64,000 nt of DNA from Winslowiella iniecta (GCF_001267535.1 NZ_JRXE01000024.1:20244-84243), one strand, 5' to 3'; shown: positions 18,036 through 28,868, numbered from the stretch's first letter. The notes: a model not told the origin generated them from the sequence alone. Program-made: numbers and translations.

Positions 18036-18290
18036 TTACCATTCGACGGTGATCAGCCGTTGTTCCTGCTGAGTCTTCGCATCCTTGCTTAACCTGCTTT
18101 CGGTCACCCTGGGCTGGGCCGATTCACGTGGTCCGCAATCAATTTGCGGCCGTCTTTGATTGTCACCGACATGGCCATTTACATGGCAAGGTGTATAGAG
18201 GGTCAATCGCACTTTGATACTGCCACTAACGGTGGCGGCGCTGAGTGTATTAACCATCAACAGACCTGCGGCCAGAATAATGGCTTTCAT
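18036..18290 (-). CDS. Small secreted protein of unknown function
   Basis: I do not recognise this gene with certainty. From the ATG at 18290, preceded by AGGAAG, it encodes 84 residues with a clear Sec signal peptide (MKAIILAAGLLMVNTLSAA, cleavage near residue 19). The mature part starts TVSGSIKVRLTLYTPC, a strand pattern like the N-terminus of fimbrial-type subunits. It has two cysteines (35 and 52) that could form a disulfide, then a polar tail ending LITVEW. The pattern weakly recalls small YehE-like (DUF2574) proteins. It lies between erpA and btuF, where E. coli has yadS. A longer frame to 18323 adds 11 unlikely residues. Confidence 0.7.
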   Translation of the reverse strand: MKAIILAAGLLMVNTLSAATVSGSIKVRLTLYTPCHVNGHVGDNQRRPQIDCGPRESAQPRVTESRLSKDAKTQQEQRLITVEW

Positions 18291-18437
18291 GGTGCTGAGC
18301 TTCCTGGTGTATTCGGTGCGCAACCACGCACCTTAACGTGTTAACAGATAACGCCATCGGTTAACGGTACTGATTAAATAACGGCAGTTGGTGCTGTTTC
18401 TTTAGCCGATTTTTTTCGGTCTTGATGAAACCATTTT

Positions 18438-19232
18438 TTAGTGTTGTAACGCTGCGCAGAGTTGCTCAGCGGCGAGAATAATACGCGGACCTGCACGGCT
18501 GAACCAGTCATCATTGATGGCAACGACCGGAACCGCCAGCTGTGGCTGCCAGAACTGTTTTACCGCTGTAATCTTTCCGGCGTCGCCAGCAATCACTATC
18601 GCTTGCGGATGGCGCATCAATACCTGCTCACGACTGACCTGTGGCCAGGGAACCTGACTGTCGGCAAAAATATTGTCACCGCCACACAGCTGCACTATCT
18701 GGTTTTGTAAGGTTGCCTGTGAAGTGGTAAACAACGGTTGCAGCCCAAACTGTAAGAACACCGTTTTACGTTGTGACTGCGCATAGCGCTGACGCAGGGC
18801 AGTAAAGCGCGCTTGCAAACGATCGGCATGTTGTTGTGCCAGCTGTGGATTGTTGCTCCACGGTTCAAGTTGCCGAATGGCAGCGATCACGGCATCAATG
18901 GTTTGCGGGTCGATCCAGACAATGTTCAGCCCTAACGCCTGCAACTGGGTAATCTGCCGCTGGAGATTGCCACCGCGCCATGCCAGCACCACATCCGGTT
19001 TTAGCGCCAGAATGCGCTCAATATTGATCCCTTGCCAGTTGGCAACCTGTTCGATCTGACGTGCGTCAGCGGGATAATCGGAGTACGCACTGACGGCAAC
19101 CGGCGTAATACCTGCGGCAAAAGCCAGCTCGGTAAGATGAGGAGCCAGCGTAATCACCCGCGGCGCGGTTGCTGCCAAGGCCGCAACAGGCAGCATCAGC
19201 AGCAACAGCAGGGTGTTAATCCACTTAGCCAC
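18438..19232 (-). CDS. btuF: Periplasmic vitamin B12-binding protein
   Basis: BtuF captures cobalamin in the periplasm for the BtuCD importer. It has a signal peptide ([20 protein letters not shown]) and the class III binding-protein fold, with typical segments [40 protein letters not shown] and [11 protein letters not shown]. It starts with GTG and overlaps the mtnN stop by eight bases, so mtnN and btuF are coupled as in E. coli. Length 264 residues. btuC and btuD are not in the window. Confidence 0.95.
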   Translation of the reverse strand: MAKWINTLLLLLMLPVAALAATAPRVITLAPHLTELAFAAGITPVAVSAYSDYPADARQIEQVANWQGINIERILALKPDVVLAWRGGNLQRQITQLQALGLNIVWIDPQTIDAVIAAIRQLEPWSNNPQLAQQHADRLQARFTALRQRYAQSQRKTVFLQFGLQPLFTTSQATLQNQIVQLCGGDNIFADSQVPWPQVSREQVLMRHPQAIVIAGDAGKITAVKQFWQPQLAVPVVAINDDWFSRAGPRIILAAEQLCAALQH

Positions 19233-19920
19233 GCAGATTATTCAGCAGGGTTTCTACCATCAGTGAAGATTGCTGAGCTGCCACCACCAGGAACTCATCA
19301 AAGCTCAGGTGAGATTCCTGATCGGCCACGTCTGAAATTGCGCGGATCACCACAAATGGCGTGTTGAACTGATGGCAAACATGGCCGATAGCGGTCGCTT
19401 CCATTTCCACCGCAATCGCCTGTGGGAAAGCGCTGCGAATGCGTGCCAGCGGTTCAGCGCCGTTGATAAAGGCATCGCCGCTGACCACCAGGCCACGTAC
19501 CGCGTTGAGATTAAGCTGGGCAATGCAGCTTTCTGCTGCGGCAATCAGTTTTTCGTCGGCAGTAAAGGCCGCCGGGCAACCGGCCATCTGGCCGAATTCA
19601 TAACCGAATGCGGTGACGTCTGCATCGTGATAGCGCACTTCGTCTGAGACCACGATGTCGCCGACTTTTAGCGTCGGGGCCAGGCCGCCAGCGGAGCCGG
19701 TATTGATAACAAAGTCAGGTTTGCACAGCTCCAGCAGCAGTGCGGTACCCATCGCGGCAGATACTTTACCGATGCCTGATTTCAGCAGCGCAACCTCAAC
19801 GCCGTTCAGTGTACCGGTATAGATTTCACAACCGGCCAGCGTCAGCGTTTGACGGTTTTCAATCTTGTCACGCAGCAGGGTAACTTCCTGCTCCATTGCC
19901 CCAATAATGCCTGCTTTCAT
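19225..19920 (-). CDS. mtnN: 5'-methylthioadenosine/S-adenosylhomocysteine nucleosidase
   Basis: MtnN (Pfs) cleaves adenine from methylthioadenosine, S-adenosylhomocysteine and 5'-deoxyadenosine, clearing by-products of methylation, polyamine synthesis, autoinducer synthesis and radical-SAM enzymes. The 231-residue protein has [13 protein letters not shown] at the N-terminus (catalytic Glu12), the VNTGSAGG motif, the substrate-binding [12 protein letters not shown], and RAISDVAD with the catalytic Asp. Confidence 0.98.
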   Translation of the reverse strand: MKAGIIGAMEQEVTLLRDKIENRQTLTLAGCEIYTGTLNGVEVALLKSGIGKVSAAMGTALLLELCKPDFVINTGSAGGLAPTLKVGDIVVSDEVRYHDADVTAFGYEFGQMAGCPAAFTADEKLIAAAESCIAQLNLNAVRGLVVSGDAFINGAEPLARIRSAFPQAIAVEMEATAIGHVCHQFNTPFVVIRAISDVADQESHLSFDEFLVVAAQQSSLMVETLLNNLRG

Positions 19921-20017
19921 AGTGATACTCGCTAATAGGGTGGAATTAATCGCTTAAAGTGATGCATAGTTTACCATGGTTGGATTGGATATATTCACGC
20001 ATCAGGTGAGGGGATTT

Positions 20018-21511
20018 ATGGCAGAGATTAATTTCAGGAAGAAAATCAGTTTTCAGCGGCCATACAATAACCGCGACGAACCGGTCGGTGAATATAATAT
20101 TACCCGCCACTTTGAAAGTGATCGTGGACGGATTATTAACTCTGCCGCCATTCGGCGCTTACAGCAGAAAACGCAGGTGTTTCCGCTGGAGCGTAATGCT
20201 GCCGTGCGTTCGCGCCTGACGCATTCGCTGGAGGTTCAGCAGACCGGCCGCTTTATCGCCAAAGAGATTATCGAGACGCTGAAATCGAGCGGAGGGCTGG
20301 AAAAATATGGCTTAGCCGATTTTGCCGGGGCGTTTGAAAGTCTGGTCGAGATGTCCTGCCTGTTGCATGACGTCGGTAATCCGCCGTTCGGCCACTTTGG
20401 CGAATCGGCGATAAACGACTGGTTTAATGACAATTTGCCCGCTGAACTGGTCGACGCGCAGGTCGCTGGTGTGTTCAATGATGAGCAGATGAAAGCCTTT
20501 CGTCAGCTGAATGATATGATCCGCCAGGATCTCTGTCATTTCGAAGGGAATGCGCAGGCTATCCGGCTGGTGCATACGCTGTTGCAACTGAATCTCACCT
20601 ATTCTCAGGTCGCCTGTATTTTAAAATATACCGCCCCTGCCTGGTGGCAAGGCGATAAACCGGCGGAATTTACCACGCTGATGAAAAAGCCCGGTTTTTA
20701 TCTGTCGGAGCAGGATTATATTGCTGAACTGCGAGCCGCCACCCAAATTGATGAGCATCATCGTTATCCGCTGACATATATAATGGAAGCCGCCGACGAT
20801 ATCTCTTATTGCATTGCCGACCTGGATGATGCGGTGGAAAAAGATATCTTTACTGTCAAAGCGCTGTATGAATATCTGGAGCAGGCATGGGGTAAAGCAA
20901 AAAACGGGGATGCGTTTAGCCGCACCGTGGGTTATGCGTGGAAGTCGGCGAATGGCAACGGGCGTTTTCGCAGTCAGAGCGATCAGTTTTTTATGTCGTT
21001 ACGCGTTAGCGTACAGAATGTTTTAGTCAGTTACGCGGTGAAACGCTTTATTGAAAATCTTGCCGCTATCTTTGCCGGAAACTTTAATCATGCATTGTTA
21101 GAGGATGACGGTGAGGAAGGGCGATTACTGGCGATTTTCAAAGCGGTGGCGCGTAAGCATGTGTTTAATCATGCGGAAGTGGAACAGCTGGAACTGCAGG
21201 GGTATCGGGTGATGAAGGGGCTGCTGGATATCTATAAACCCCTGCTGGAGCTAAATTACGAAGATTTTACCACGCTGATGAATGACGACTTCCTTAAAGG
21301 CCGGCCAATTGAAACCCGGCTATTTCATAAACTTTCTGGTAAGCACCGGAAAGCCTATCAGCAAAAAATGCGTGGCATTATTGTGGAACATAAGTATCAG
21401 CGTCTGTTATGGGAACGTTATTATCGCGCCCGCCTGATGCAGGATTATATCAGTGGCATGACCGATCTGTATGCCTGGGATGAATATCGTCGGCTGATGG
21501 CGGTTGAATAA
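20018..21511 (+). CDS. dgt: Deoxyguanosinetriphosphate triphosphohydrolase
   Basis: Dgt hydrolyses dGTP to deoxyguanosine and triphosphate and influences mutation rate and phage sensitivity. The HD-domain metal site is visible in [10 protein letters not shown] (first His) and [16 protein letters not shown] (His-Asp). The frame opens at 19976, but the ATG at 20018 follows GTGAGGGG and gives MAEINFRKK, like E. coli MAQIDFRKK. Length is 497 residues, slightly short of the E. coli 505. It is divergent from mtnN. Confidence 0.96.
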   Translation: MAEINFRKKISFQRPYNNRDEPVGEYNITRHFESDRGRIINSAAIRRLQQKTQVFPLERNAAVRSRLTHSLEVQQTGRFIAKEIIETLKSSGGLEKYGLADFAGAFESLVEMSCLLHDVGNPPFGHFGESAINDWFNDNLPAELVDAQVAGVFNDEQMKAFRQLNDMIRQDLCHFEGNAQAIRLVHTLLQLNLTYSQVACILKYTAPAWWQGDKPAEFTTLMKKPGFYLSEQDYIAELRAATQIDEHHRYPLTYIMEAADDISYCIADLDDAVEKDIFTVKALYEYLEQAWGKAKNGDAFSRTVGYAWKSANGNGRFRSQSDQFFMSLRVSVQNVLVSYAVKRFIENLAAIFAGNFNHALLEDDGEEGRLLAIFKAVARKHVFNHAEVEQLELQGYRVMKGLLDIYKPLLELNYEDFTTLMNDDFLKGRPIETRLFHKLSGKHRKAYQQKMRGIIVEHKYQRLLWERYYRARLMQDYISGMTDLYAWDEYRRLMAVE

Positions 21512-21575
21512 GGTCGAGTTAATCCGATTTGTAAAGGCGAAGAATAATTTTTTACCATTTCCAAACACTTAAACA

Positions 21576-21603
21576 TGAACTTCGCGCTAAAAACTTAATC
21601 TTA
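21576..21603 (+). promoter_or_regulatory. Sigma-E promoter of degP
   Basis: The -35 element TGAACTT (21576-21582) is followed by a 16-base spacer and TCTTA (21599-21603), about 55 bases before the ATG. Layout and sequence are close to the sigma-E promoter known for E. coli degP, which suggests the same envelope-stress control. Confidence 0.8.
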
Positions 21604-21657
21604 TCATCGTGACCACAGCAATGGTCTGCATCATTGTCAGAGACGAGAAAACGATAA

Positions 21658-23103
21658 ATGAAAAAAACAACTTTAGTATTGAGCGCGCTGGCTCTGAGCC
21701 TGGGTATGGCGATGAATCCGGTAACCGCGTCGGCCGCTGAAACGGCCTCTTCTTCCACCCAGCAATTGCCAAGCCTGGCACCGATGCTGGAAAAAGTCAT
21801 GCCGTCGGTCGTCAGCATTAACGTTGAGGGCAGTACCACCGTGCGCACTCCGCGCTTACCACAGCAATTCCAGCAGTTCTTTGGCGGGAATTCACCTTTC
21901 TGTCAGGACGGTTCACCTTTCCAGAACTCCCCGATGTGTCAGGGCGGCGGACAGAATGGTCAGGACGGCCAGGATGGCAGCAATACACAGCAAGAGAAAT
22001 TCCGTGCGCTTGGCTCCGGTGTGGTGATTGACGCGGCGAAAGGCTATGTGGTGACCAATAACCACGTGGTGGATAACGCCACGAAAATCCAGGTACAGAT
22101 TAGCGACGGGCGTAAATATGAAGCCAAAGTGATCGGTAAGGATCCGCGCTCCGATATCGCCCTGATTCAGTTGCAGGACTTTAAAAATCTCACCGCCATC
22201 AAACTGGCAGACTCTGATGACCTGCGGGTTGGCGACTATACCGTTGCGATTGGTAACCCGTACGGTCTGGGTGAAACAGTCACTTCGGGTATCGTGTCGG
22301 CACTGGGGCGTAGTGGCCTGAATGTCGAGAATTATGAAAACTTTATCCAGACCGATGCGGCAATTAACCGCGGTAACTCTGGCGGCGCATTGGTTAACCT
22401 GAACGGCGAGCTGATTGGTATCAACACCGCGATCCTTGCGCCGGACGGTGGCAATATCGGTATCGGCTTTGCTATCCCGAGCAATATGGTGAAAAACCTG
22501 ACCTCACAGATGGTGGAATATGGTCAGGTGAAACGAGGTGAGCTGGGAATCCTCGGTACCGAGTTGAACTCCGAACTGGCGAAAGCGATGAAAGTCGACG
22601 CTCAGCGTGGTGCCTTTGTCAGTCAGGTAATGCCAAACTCATCCGCAGCTAAAGCCGGTATCAAAGCGGGCGATGTGATTGTCTCGCTCAACAAAAAACC
22701 AATTTCCAGCTTCTCAGCGCTGCGTGCGCAGGTGGGTACGCTGCCGGTAGGTTCGAAGATGGAACTTGGCCTGCTTCGTGATGGCAAGCCGGTGACGGTC
22801 AATGTTGAGCTGCAACAGAGTACGCAGACCAAAGTGGATTCCGGTACGATTTATACCGGTATCGAAGGTGCGGACCTGAGCAATATTGAGGTTAACGGAC
22901 ACAAAGGCGTCAAAGTCGACAGCGTGAAGCCGGGTACCGCAGCGGCACGAATCGGCCTGAAAAAGGATGATGTGATCCTTGGCGTTAATCAGCAGGCTGT
23001 CGCGAATCTGGGTGAATTACGTAAGATCCTCGATAGCAAGCCTTCAGTGCTGGCGCTGAATATTCAGCGTGGTGATACTTCCCTCTATCTGCTTATGCAG
23101 TAA
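21658..23103 (+). CDS. degP: Periplasmic serine protease/chaperone DegP (HtrA)
   Basis: DegP degrades or refolds misfolded envelope proteins. It has a signal peptide cleaved near residue 26 (ASA-AET), a trypsin-like domain with His136 (TNNHVVDN), Asp166 (RSDIALI) and Ser241 (GNSGGA), and two PDZ domains at about 280-370 and 390-475. The LA loop has a Cys82-Cys94 pair and is rich in Gln, Gly and Asp. Length 481 residues. Preceded by a sigma-E-type promoter. Confidence 0.98.
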   Translation: MKKTTLVLSALALSLGMAMNPVTASAAETASSSTQQLPSLAPMLEKVMPSVVSINVEGSTTVRTPRLPQQFQQFFGGNSPFCQDGSPFQNSPMCQGGGQNGQDGQDGSNTQQEKFRALGSGVVIDAAKGYVVTNNHVVDNATKIQVQISDGRKYEAKVIGKDPRSDIALIQLQDFKNLTAIKLADSDDLRVGDYTVAIGNPYGLGETVTSGIVSALGRSGLNVENYENFIQTDAAINRGNSGGALVNLNGELIGINTAILAPDGGNIGIGFAIPSNMVKNLTSQMVEYGQVKRGELGILGTELNSELAKAMKVDAQRGAFVSQVMPNSSAAKAGIKAGDVIVSLNKKPISSFSALRAQVGTLPVGSKMELGLLRDGKPVTVNVELQQSTQTKVDSGTIYTGIEGADLSNIEVNGHKGVKVDSVKPGTAAARIGLKKDDVILGVNQQAVANLGELRKILDSKPSVLALNIQRGDTSLYLLMQ

Positions 23104-23289
23104 CTCCTGAACGTGTCGGTGCCTTGTGCACCGGCACGAATTCCTGCCCGGTTTCTCCCGCTTTTTCTGCCCCATTTGTGATAGCCACCGCAATTTTCGT
23201 CACTGCTGCACTGCTCTGTGCATCTGCACAATGTTTCGCGCCACTCTCCCGGCTATGCTGATTATCCCTATGCTTTGCAGGAGTGTTTG

Positions 23290-24447
23290 ATGGCCACCTA
23301 TCATCTGGATGCACGTCTGGCCCAGGAGATCGTCGCACGTACCATGAAAATTATTGACAGCAATGTCAACGTGATGGATGCGCGCGGCCGTATCGTCGGC
23401 AGCGGCGATCGTGAACGCATTGGGGAAATGCACGAGGGAGCCTTGCTGGCGCTTTCTCAGGCGCGGGTGGTGGATATCGATGATGCTGTGGCGAAACATC
23501 TGCATGGCGTGCGGCCGGGGATTAACCTGCCGCTGCGTATCGATGGCGATATTGTTGGCGTGATTGGCCTGACCGGCGATCCGCAGGCGCTGCGTCACTA
23601 TGGTGAGCTGGTGTGCATGACCGCAGAGATGATGCTGGAGCAAGCTCGCTTACTGCATATGCTGGCTCAGGACAGTCGTCTGCGTGAAGAGTTGGTCCTT
23701 AATCTGATTCGCAGTGAAACCTTGTCGCCCGCGCTAATGGACTGGGCGCAGCGGTTGGGAATTGACCTCCAGCAGCCGCGTGTGGTGGCGGTAGTGGAAG
23801 TGGACAGCGGCCAGCTCGGCGTGGATAGCGCGATGTCAGAGTTGCAGCAGTTACAAACCCTGCTGACTACCCCGGAGCGCGATAATCTGATTGCGATTGT
23901 TTCCCTGACGGAAATGGTGGTGCTGAAACCGGCGTTGAATACCCATGGTCGCTACGACCAGGAGGATCACCGGCGGCGGGTTGAGCAGCTGCTGTCGCGT
24001 ATGAAAGAGAGCGGTCATTTGCGCATTCGCATCGCGTTGGGTAACTTTTTTACCGGTGAGGGCAACATTGCGCGATCCTACCGTACGGCGCACACTACCA
24101 TGCTGGTGGGTAAGCAACGGATGCCTGAACAGCGTAGCTATTTCTATCAGGATCTGGTGCTGCCGGTGTTGCTGGATAGTTTGCGCGGGGGCTGGCAGGC
24201 TAATGAGCTGTCGCGTCCATTGGCTAAGTTAAAAACGCTGGATAATAACGGCCTGCTGCGTCGTACCCTGATTTCCTGGTTCAGCAATAATGTGCAGCCA
24301 TCGGCGACGGCAAAAGCGCTGTTTATTCATCGAAATACGCTGGAGTATCGTCTGAATCGTATTTCAGAACTGACCGGACTGAATCTGAGTAACTTTGATG
24401 ATCGGCTGCTGCTGTATGTGGCATTGCAGCTGGATGAACAGCCGTAA
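23290..24447 (+). CDS. cdaR: Carbohydrate diacid regulator CdaR
   Basis: CdaR (SdaR) activates genes for D-glucarate, D-galactarate and D-glycerate use in E. coli. The 385-residue protein has an N-terminal sugar-diacid recognition domain (MDARGRIVGSGDRERIGE; GINLPLRIDGDIVGVIGLTG) and a C-terminal PucR-type helix-turn-helix (ALFIHRNTLEYRLNRISELTGL). The ATG at 23290 follows AGGAG and matches the E. coli N-terminus; the open frame from 23218 is longer but unsupported. Its target genes are not in the window. Confidence 0.97.
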   Translation: MATYHLDARLAQEIVARTMKIIDSNVNVMDARGRIVGSGDRERIGEMHEGALLALSQARVVDIDDAVAKHLHGVRPGINLPLRIDGDIVGVIGLTGDPQALRHYGELVCMTAEMMLEQARLLHMLAQDSRLREELVLNLIRSETLSPALMDWAQRLGIDLQQPRVVAVVEVDSGQLGVDSAMSELQQLQTLLTTPERDNLIAIVSLTEMVVLKPALNTHGRYDQEDHRRRVEQLLSRMKESGHLRIRIALGNFFTGEGNIARSYRTAHTTMLVGKQRMPEQRSYFYQDLVLPVLLDSLRGGWQANELSRPLAKLKTLDNNGLLRRTLISWFSNNVQPSATAKALFIHRNTLEYRLNRISELTGLNLSNFDDRLLLYVALQLDEQP

Positions 24448-24470
24448 CAGAGGTTTTAAATCGGCATTAA

Positions 24471-24494
24471 ACGGGCGGAAAGGGTTCCGCCCGT
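24471..24494. terminator. Hairpin between convergent cdaR and yaeH
   Basis: A perfect ten-pair stem (ACGGGCGGAA / TTCCGCCCGT) with an AGGG loop lies between two convergent genes. T-runs are weak on both sides. It belongs to a group of GGGCGG/CCGCCC hairpins that recur in this window. Confidence 0.6.
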
Positions 24495-24502
24495 GAGGGA
24501 AA

Positions 24503-24895
24503 TCAACGACCGTTGCGGGTCAATTTTTCCAGGTCAGATTCGATTTCGCTGATCTTGTTAGCGACCACACTTTCCAGATGACGCAGATCGTCGAGGATTT
24601 TACGTTTCAGATCGACTTCAACCTGATCGCGCTGACAAATCTGATCGAGCTCGTCGATCACGTAACGCAGATTAGGGCTGATTTCCTGCACTTCTTTGTA
24701 ACCCTGACCCATGCTGTCGCTGACGACTGTTTTACGCTGACGCGGATATTTAAACTTCACGCTCTTGGCGAAAAACTCACCTTTGTCTTTGCGGAAATAA
24801 ATTTTCAGGATGTCGTTGTTGGCTTCCTGACGCAGGCTGTAGCGGTCAATGTCGCCAGGGTTAGCGATGCCCAGACTCTTCAAATTATCATACAT
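24503..24895 (-). CDS. yaeH: UPF0325 family protein YaeH
   Basis: Function is unknown. The 130-residue cytoplasmic protein is highly similar to E. coli YaeH, with [26 protein letters not shown] at the N-terminus and a predicted C-terminal coiled coil ([18 protein letters not shown]...). The ATG at 24895 has an AAGGAAA site; the frame extends to 24976 without support. The rich content of charged residues and helix suggests an RNA- or protein-binding role, but nothing in the sequence decides this. Confidence 0.93.
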   Translation of the reverse strand: MYDNLKSLGIANPGDIDRYSLRQEANNDILKIYFRKDKGEFFAKSVKFKYPRQRKTVVSDSMGQGYKEVQEISPNLRYVIDELDQICQRDQVEVDLKRKILDDLRHLESVVANKISEIESDLEKLTRNGR

Positions 24896-25189
24896 AACAA
24901 TAGTTTCCTTTGTAAGTTGGTGTCGATCCGGCTGCGCGTCGTGAATACTGCGTTGTGCAGTGCTCGCAATCCTCATGGACTTTAGTCCACTGCGGTTGCT
25001 GCGCGCTTACGCCTTGTCTTCACTTAGCTCACTCGTCTCGTACTAATGCGAACAATGTGGTCGTATTAGTGAAAACGGGAGAAACAGTCACAGAGATGTT
25101 GGTGATTAACTGGCGCGGATTATCGCCTGAAATGTGAGCAAGATCACCTGTTAACCGCTGAGGCGCAACAGGTAATGAGACGGGGAAGT
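24896..25189. other. Intergenic region between yaeH and dapD with imperfect palindrome
   Basis: This region, about 340 bases long with the terminator that follows, has no credible gene. Its centre is the palindrome TGGACT-TT-AGTCCA (24976-24989), and looser complementarity extends outward to about 24961-25007. It looks like a degenerate cruciform-type repeat. It should also hold the yaeH promoter, which I could not place. E. coli has yaeI in this interval. Confidence 0.45.
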
Positions 25190-25191
25190 GT

Positions 25192-25224
25192 AAAGAAAAA
25201 ATTACGGGCCACGGCAGTGGCCCG
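25192..25224 (-). terminator. Rho-independent terminator of dapD
   Basis: On the minus strand a perfect eight-pair stem CGGGCCAC / GTGGCCCG with TGCC loop is followed by TAATTTTTTC, 12 bases past the dapD stop. Confidence 0.9.
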
Positions 25225-25236
25225 CAAGGGAGAATC

Positions 25237-26061
25237 TTAGTCGATGGTGCGCAGCAGTTCGTTGATGCCGGTTTTGCCGAGGGTTTTCGCGTCAACTTTC
25301 TTGACGATTACCGCGCAGTAAAGGCTGTAGCTGCCGTCTTTTGATGGCAGGTTACCGGAGACAACCACTGAACCCGCTGGTACGCGGCCGTAATGCACTT
25401 CGCCGGTTTCGCGGTCGTAGATTTTGGTGCTCTGACCGATATACACGCCCATTGAGATCACTGAGCCTTCTTCAACAATCACGCCTTCCACGATTTCAGA
25501 GCGTGCGCCGATAAAGCAGTTATCTTCGATGATGGTTGGGTTCGCCTGTAATGGCTCCAGAACACCACCGATACCCACGCCACCAGACAGGTGAACGTTT
25601 TTACCAATCTGCGCGCAAGAACCAACGGTTGCCCAGGTATCAACCATCGAGCCTTCATCAACGTAAGCGCCGATGTTGACGTAAGAAGGCATCAGCACGG
25701 TATTGCGGGCGATAAATGCGCCCTGACGAACCGCGGCAGGTGGCACAACGCGGAAACCTTCTTTCTTAAAGCGCGCATCGTCGTAGTCGGCAAATTTCAT
25801 CGGCACTTTGTCGTAATAACGACTTTCAGCGCCATCAATCACCTGATTGTCATTGATGCGGAACGACAGCAGTACCGCCTTCTTCAGCCACTGATGTGTC
25901 ACCCACTCACCGTCAATCTTTTCAGCAACGCGCAGCGCGCCGCTGTCCAGCAGGCTGATCACCTGATTTACGGCTTCACGGGTTACGGTATCAGCGTTAG
26001 CTGGTGTAATGTCGGCACGGCGCTCGAAGGCCGCTTCAATAACACTCTGTAATTGTTGCAT
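25237..26061 (-). CDS. dapD: 2,3,4,5-tetrahydropyridine-2,6-dicarboxylate N-succinyltransferase
   Basis: DapD adds succinyl from succinyl-CoA to tetrahydrodipicolinate in the lysine/diaminopimelate pathway. The 274-residue protein has an N-terminal helical domain and a left-handed beta helix of hexapeptide repeats ([28 protein letters not shown] onward). It is the last of a map-glnD-dapD series, but intervening hairpins suggest partly separate transcripts. Confidence 0.98.
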   Translation of the reverse strand: MQQLQSVIEAAFERRADITPANADTVTREAVNQVISLLDSGALRVAEKIDGEWVTHQWLKKAVLLSFRINDNQVIDGAESRYYDKVPMKFADYDDARFKKEGFRVVPPAAVRQGAFIARNTVLMPSYVNIGAYVDEGSMVDTWATVGSCAQIGKNVHLSGGVGIGGVLEPLQANPTIIEDNCFIGARSEIVEGVIVEEGSVISMGVYIGQSTKIYDRETGEVHYGRVPAGSVVVSGNLPSKDGSYSLYCAVIVKKVDAKTLGKTGINELLRTID

Positions 26062-26090
26062 TAAGTTACTTTTCCTGTATCAATTAAATC

Positions 26091-26131
26091 GCAGGGGAGC
26101 CGCTGCGGCTCCCGGTGCCTTTTTACGGCAC
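26091..26131. terminator. Double hairpin between glnD and dapD
   Basis: A GGGAGCCG / CGGCTCCC stem (26095-26113) is followed at once by GTGCC-N7-GGCAC (26115-26131), whose loop holds five T. The first hairpin and its flank GCAGGGGAGCCG repeat the post-fhuB hairpin at 14895-14920. On the minus strand it follows glnD; the T-tail is weak. Confidence 0.5.
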
Positions 26132-26177
26132 GGACGATAAAACGCCGCCCCTGCGCATGGTAAAAAACAAATCTTCG

Positions 26178-28832
26178 TCACACTTTATCGTTTGGATTAA
26201 GTGCCTCTGTCAACCGTTGTTGCAACACATCGCGTAATTCGGCATCAAGTGCGCGACGATCGCTGTTTGCCAGAATAAATAAATCCTCAACCCGCTCGCC
26301 GATGGTGCTAATTCTGGCTCCGTGCAGCGACACGCCCAGGTCAGAGAACACTTCGCCAACGCGGGCCAGCAGGCCCGGCTGATCAAGCGCCACCAGTTCA
26401 AGATAAGTGCGGCGATCGGTATGGGTCGGTAAGAAATTGACTGCGGTCTCGACATTAAAGTGTTTCAGCCTCGCCGCCTGTCGGCGGGTGCGCGGCGGTA
26501 CCCAACGGGTCTGGGTAATCGCCTGCTCCAGCGCCTGGCTAATCATCAGGTGGCGATCCGGTGACAGCGGGCTGCCATCCGGCTCCAGCACGATAAAGGT
26601 GTCCATCGCCATACCGTCACGGCTGGTAAAAATCTGTGCATCGTGCACGCTGAGGTTGCGACGATCCAGCTCACCGGCAACCGCCGCAAACAGGTAAGGG
26701 CGGTCCGGGCTCCAGATAAAGATTTCGGTGCCGCCGCGTGTGGCTTGCGGACTGACCAGTACCAGCGGCTGTTTCAGATCGTGATTCATCAGATGGCGCG
26801 CATGCCAGGCCAGCTGATTCGGCGTATGACGCAGGAAGTAGTCGGCACGACAGCGGCCCCAAATCTGATGCAGCGCTTCTTCATCAATATTATCCATGCG
26901 CAGCAGCGCCAGCGCCTGTAAGCGGTGATGACGCACACGTTCGCGTAGATCCGGACTGTTTTCCATACCGCGACGCAGCTGTTTTTCCGTGGCGAAAAAC
27001 AGTTCGCGCAACAGACTCTGCTTCCAGCTGTTCCACAGATTTTCATTGGTCGCACAGATATCGGCCACCGTCAGGCACACCAGATAGCGCAGACGGTTTT
27101 CATTCTGCATCACCTCGGCGAACTGCTGAATAACGCCAGGATCCTGAATATCACGGCGCTGCGCGGTGACGGACATCAGCAAGTGATGGCGTACCAGCCA
27201 GGCAACCAATTGGGTCTCGCGCGAGTTCAGACCGTGCATTTCGGCAAACTCCAGCGCATCCTGCGCCCCTAAAATCGAGTGGTCGCCGCCACGCCCTTTG
27301 GCGATATCATGAAACAGCGCCGCCATCAGCAGCAGTTCAAGCTGCGGCAGGCGCGGCCAGAGTTCGACGCACAGCGGATGTCGCGGGCGGGTGCTCTCAT
27401 CGGCAAAGCTTTCCAGCTTTTGCAGCACGCGAATGGTGTGTTCATCGACGGTATAAGCATGAAACAGGTCAAACTGCATCTGCCCGACGATATTGCCCCA
27501 CTGCGGCATATAGGCCCAGAGTACACTGTGACGATGCATCGGCAACAGCGCCCGGCTGACCGCACCAGGATGGCGCAATATGGCGAGAAATAGCTGACGT
27601 GCTTCCGGAATGGTACACAGTGGCTCTTTAAGATTACGGCGGGCGTGGCGCAGCTGGCGTAAGGTGGTCGAATAGATGCCGCTGATATTTTGATTGCGCA
27701 CCATGGTGTAAAACATGCGCATAATCGCTTCCGGCTGACGTTCAAACAGCGTCTCGTCGCGCAGATCGATCAATGTGCCGCGCAACTGGAAGTCATCATC
27801 AATCGCCCGCGGTTTTTCATCCGGGCCCAGTGCCAGAATCGCTTCGTCAAACAGCTGCAACAGCATCTGATTCAGTTCACTGATGCGACGGGTGACGCGA
27901 TAAAAATCTTTCATCATGCGTTCTACCGGCTCGTTGCCTTCACCCTGATAATTCAGGCGTTGAGCGACATTCAGCTGGCGGTCGAACAGCAGGCGGTTGT
28001 CATAGCGCGGTAATGACAGGTGCAGCGCAAAGCGCATACGCCATAACAGGCTCTGACACTCGTTTAGTTCATTACGTTCGGCCTCGGTTAAAAAACCAAA
28101 TCCGACCATTTCGTCCAGCGAGGTGGCACCAAAATGCCGCCGGGCGACCCACAACAACGTGTGAATATCGCGCAGGCCGCCGGGGCTGCTTTTAATGTCT
28201 GGTTCGAGGTTATAACTGGTGCCGTGATAGCGTTTATGGCGCTCTTTTTGCTCTTCCAGTTTGGCAGCGAAAAAGCAGGAAGAGGGCCAGAAGCCGTCGC
28301 TGAAAACATTCTTCTGTAATTCGAGGAACAGCGCGACATCACCGATCAGCATGCGCGATTCAATCAGGTTGGTCGCCACGGTCAGGTCAGAAAGCCCTTC
28401 CAGCAGGCACTCTTCCAGCGTGCGCACGCTGTGACCCACTTCCAGTTTCAGATCCCACATGAGCGTCAGCAGCTCGCCGGTGCGCTGTGCCGCCTGTTCT
28501 GACAGCGGTTTGCGGCTAAGAATCAGCACATCTATATCAGAAAGCGGATGCAGCTCACCGCGACCATAGCCGCCGACGGCAACCAGCGCGATATCGCTCA
28601 TCGCTTCGAAGCCATAAAAACGCCATAGCCGACGCAACAGACGATCGATAAACAGGGTGCGGGCGTCAATCAACGCTTCTGCATTTTCACCGGCGTCAAA
28701 GGCATCAGCCAGCTGTTGCTGAAAGGCATCCAGATGCTGTCTCAGTGTCTCGCGGGTGAGTTGTTTATCATCCCACCAGGCGGGGGAGTCTGACAGTCCG
28801 ATATTCACTTTTTCCGTCACGCTATTGCTCAT
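26178..28832 (-). CDS. glnD: Bifunctional uridylyltransferase/uridylyl-removing enzyme (PII)
   Basis: GlnD uridylylates or deuridylylates PII proteins according to glutamine level and so sets nitrogen control. Order of domains: nucleotidyltransferase ([15 protein letters not shown]), HD hydrolase domain ([15 protein letters not shown]), and two ACT domains at the C-terminus ([31 protein letters not shown]). The longest frame starts at an ATG (28866-28868) directly after the T-tail of a terminator with no ribosome-binding site. The ATG at 28832 follows AGGAGA and is preferred, giving 884 residues. Confidence 0.95.
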   Translation of the reverse strand: MSNSVTEKVNIGLSDSPAWWDDKQLTRETLRQHLDAFQQQLADAFDAGENAEALIDARTLFIDRLLRRLWRFYGFEAMSDIALVAVGGYGRGELHPLSDIDVLILSRKPLSEQAAQRTGELLTLMWDLKLEVGHSVRTLEECLLEGLSDLTVATNLIESRMLIGDVALFLELQKNVFSDGFWPSSCFFAAKLEEQKERHKRYHGTSYNLEPDIKSSPGGLRDIHTLLWVARRHFGATSLDEMVGFGFLTEAERNELNECQSLLWRMRFALHLSLPRYDNRLLFDRQLNVAQRLNYQGEGNEPVERMMKDFYRVTRRISELNQMLLQLFDEAILALGPDEKPRAIDDDFQLRGTLIDLRDETLFERQPEAIMRMFYTMVRNQNISGIYSTTLRQLRHARRNLKEPLCTIPEARQLFLAILRHPGAVSRALLPMHRHSVLWAYMPQWGNIVGQMQFDLFHAYTVDEHTIRVLQKLESFADESTRPRHPLCVELWPRLPQLELLLMAALFHDIAKGRGGDHSILGAQDALEFAEMHGLNSRETQLVAWLVRHHLLMSVTAQRRDIQDPGVIQQFAEVMQNENRLRYLVCLTVADICATNENLWNSWKQSLLRELFFATEKQLRRGMENSPDLRERVRHHRLQALALLRMDNIDEEALHQIWGRCRADYFLRHTPNQLAWHARHLMNHDLKQPLVLVSPQATRGGTEIFIWSPDRPYLFAAVAGELDRRNLSVHDAQIFTSRDGMAMDTFIVLEPDGSPLSPDRHLMISQALEQAITQTRWVPPRTRRQAARLKHFNVETAVNFLPTHTDRRTYLELVALDQPGLLARVGEVFSDLGVSLHGARISTIGERVEDLFILANSDRRALDAELRDVLQQRLTEALNPNDKV

Positions 28833-28868
28833 CTGCGCTCTCTCCTGGCGATTAGCTTTATCAGACAT

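Noticed and set aside
23104..23160. Terminator after degP
   Set aside because: GTCGGTGC...GCACCGGC can form a stem with one G-T pair, but no T-run follows and cdaR begins soon after; evidence too weak to list.
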